From: Trueperella abortisuis
GTDB taxonomy: Bacteria; Actinomycetota; Actinomycetes; Actinomycetales; Actinomycetaceae
Assembly: GCF_030811095.1 (NCBI RefSeq)
Contig: NZ_JAUSQL010000001.1
Span: 310,001 to 374,000 of the forward strand
DNA: 64,000 bases
Direction of reading: 5' to 3'
The translations under genes were made by a program, and so were the position numbers. How positions within the stretch are numbered: position 1 is the first letter of the stretch; every line of letters starts with the position of its first letter. Positions 63,501 to 64,000 of the stretch are shown piece after piece. The notes below the pieces were generated by a model. That model made no database searches. It saw only the letters and a list, made by a program, of their open reading frames with translations, and was not told the DNA's origin.

Positions 63501-64000
63501 CGCTTCCAACTCTGCGCGCCGAGCACGACGCGCTGTCGGCCCATGCGCTGAAGGAGATCGGCTACGAGCTTGCGACGATCCCGTCGGTGTATGCCAGCCG
63601 CGCATCGCGGCTCATCTACGTCGACGGGCGTGGCGTGCCGGGGATGTCCGGGGACGGCGCGGTGGAGTCCACGCAGGTGGAGGTCGAGGCCGTGGTAGAT
63701 GCGGTGATCGAGCACGCTGTCGCCCGCCCCACAGAGACTCTCGCCGTGGTCGCCCTGTCGGTGGCTCACGCGAACCGCATCCGCGACGCGCTGGTCGCCG
63801 CGGACTCGAGTGACGTCGATAGGCTGAAGAACTTCGTCATCACCGACATCACGCGGGCCGCCGGCCTGCGCTATGACCATGTGATCCTCTCGGTCGGATA
63901 TGGCAAGACCGTTCACGGCCGCGTGTTGCACACCTTCGGCGCGCTCGCGACCCCGGCCGGCCTTGCCGGCCTGATCGACACGATCGCCGCCGCAGGTTCG
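60524..64000 (+). CDS. Large SF1-helicase-like protein with degenerate motifs, 3' end outside window
   Basis: Open from GTG 60524 to the window end, at least 1159 residues. After a charged, disordered start (about 1-55) comes a helicase-associated region. SIVVDCPPGSQRVQTVASIC occupies the Walker A place of Dna2/Nam7-like SF1 helicases, but the GK(S/T) is replaced by SQRVQ. The Walker B equivalent is ADLVLVEATDAVAPL in place of DEA, and QAVLVGDLHRPDAVAVRVFG stands where motif III (GDxxQ) should be. RAAGLRYDHVILSVGYGKTV matches motif V and VI surroundings. It therefore looks like an ATPase-dead relative. The start is chosen by frame; the ribosome site is weak. Confidence 0.7.
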   Translation, partial: MSPFFKRKKSEPTDTVAESPEVEPEPAQVEAEPSQESAPESSAIPTPEPTRSREELLDAAYKSWHAELAARALKADEAMSDEANGVIDLSHPHPTGAVSFASGSPVRITSLIREDVAQREALANLRRLQAATRRIAEAYGHAPVSLSVGRLTWSELPPAPTSEKPEPPTNIEFSELTGEFIVDNDGSLVAVDTGGRSPATFGGHPDDADAAANPEAAGESAQAAEPDGAEPAGEPAVESEPRQVVVVNEPALYRSVAIEFEEGDATVRQLNHTTINPAYTRALRENGATAEQLAELTGAAAATDLERVLELIAGYGKTFLPGFDFDHEMLLGCFERPERTMLADLEAMEPYIRTSGIMMALAGDEETRRLSAAPLPPGGEEDRAPEVERGAGDLDVAELNVVEAVASGRSIVVDCPPGSQRVQTVASICADAAASKRSVVVVPSRLSSGRQLIAQLERLGLGDLVLDFSAVDKVPQRIRTGLRLKTPELPTDETLQLRAELVSARRQLETFVGDLHRVDEDWGASIHGLLEKLAALMARPDAPKTRVRLGQTAVAAMKREGIEAITADLDRAAELGAFDPGISRSAWAHSTISNAADGQSALDAVRRLNDITIPAVISQSSRSAGETSMKQSKTLAEWFEQIDVLDGIADSLDTFLPLVFETSPMNFVIATAPKQWREAHGHSMKRSDRRRYRKQALDMVRPGESTANLHEELIKVQQRREVWRRYSPEGGWPTLPDGLTQIRATRSEVQRDLESLQSFLGGEALLDMDFDALQARLAALVADAGHMATLPERNATLASLRERGLGEFIEDMVDRHVDPKRIPSELDLAYTSAVFDQIIRTTPTVASFGPADLSQLLDRFRRLDRAHTSTLWGPVLRAVVNNGREAMQSRRQDTLRLDEILAEQGLAGLRDAIATYSRLVQSARPVWVVPPNVLAEFIPPMPWADLVLVEATDAVAPLISPMMRGRQAVLVGDLHRPDAVAVRVFGEVLPVATLPTLRAEHDALSAHALKEIGYELATIPSVYASRASRLIYVDGRGVPGMSGDGAVESTQVEVEAVVDAVIEHAVARPTETLAVVALSVAHANRIRDALVAADSSDVDRLKNFVITDITRAAGLRYDHVILSVGYGKTVHGRVLHTFGALATPAGLAGLIDTIAAAGS

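Overview
The window looks like chromosomal DNA of a high-GC Gram-positive actinobacterium. Most genes use GC-rich third positions, GTG starts are common, and the neighbourhoods are typical of Actinobacteria: dnaX-recR followed by lysC-asd, DUF3263 plus a LytR_C protein ahead of groEL, a cold-shock gene overlapping a DUF3027 gene, and the actinobacterial form of serC. Host-adapted Actinomycetaceae (Trueperella, Arcanobacterium or Schaalia-like) would fit, but that placement is inference.

Region 1 (1-3590) is the remains of an integrated element. It holds an integrase C-terminus, two paralogous minus-strand micro-cassettes (tiny hydrophobic peptide, small membrane protein, AlpA-like HTH), cut-down ImmA/IrrE and zinc-ribbon genes that meet head to head, and an intact NYN-domain protein. 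An IS1249-like end lies just upstream of dnaX. Region 2 (3629-12685) is core: dnaX-recR-lysC-asd, two long palindromic repeats, a DUF559-type protein, a small membrane protein and a Gfo/Idh/MocA oxidoreductase.

Region 3 (12686-20840) is a sugar-uptake locus with lower GC: a FadR-type regulator, a solute-binding lipoprotein, two permeases and a second, closely similar Gfo/Idh/MocA enzyme. The binding-protein gene is split by a 2.67-kb IS21-family element with a 7-bp target duplication. Its ATPase is probably the orphan MsmK/UgpC-type gene at 22244-23425. Region 4 (20859-26537) carries a DUF4032 protein, that ATPase, a membrane-bound Ser/Thr kinase and a DsbA-like protein.

Region 5 (26538-35607) begins at tRNA-Thr and is an acquired AT-richer island for acid-sugar (tetronate) catabolism: OtnK kinase, OtnC decarboxylase, a zinc dehydrogenase, a KdgT-type permease and a FadR-type regulator. 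Four GTATAC boxes lie in the divergent promoter region. Decayed IS3-family copies in inverted orientation bracket the island, and the right copy contains a nested IS1249-like element.

Region 6 (35865-64000) is again mostly core: DoxX, ung, a three-gene ABC/FtsX export system, DUF3263, LytR_C and groEL with two CIRCE boxes. These are followed by an HD protein, an SDR/PlsC pair, a two-component system with an NYN protein, PspA/TPM, csp/DUF3027, manA and a purine permease. The right end has serC, a DtxR-family regulator, an NlpC/P60 hydrolase, a tandem universal stress protein, tRNA-Arg and the start of a large, apparently degenerate SF1-helicase-like protein that runs off the end.
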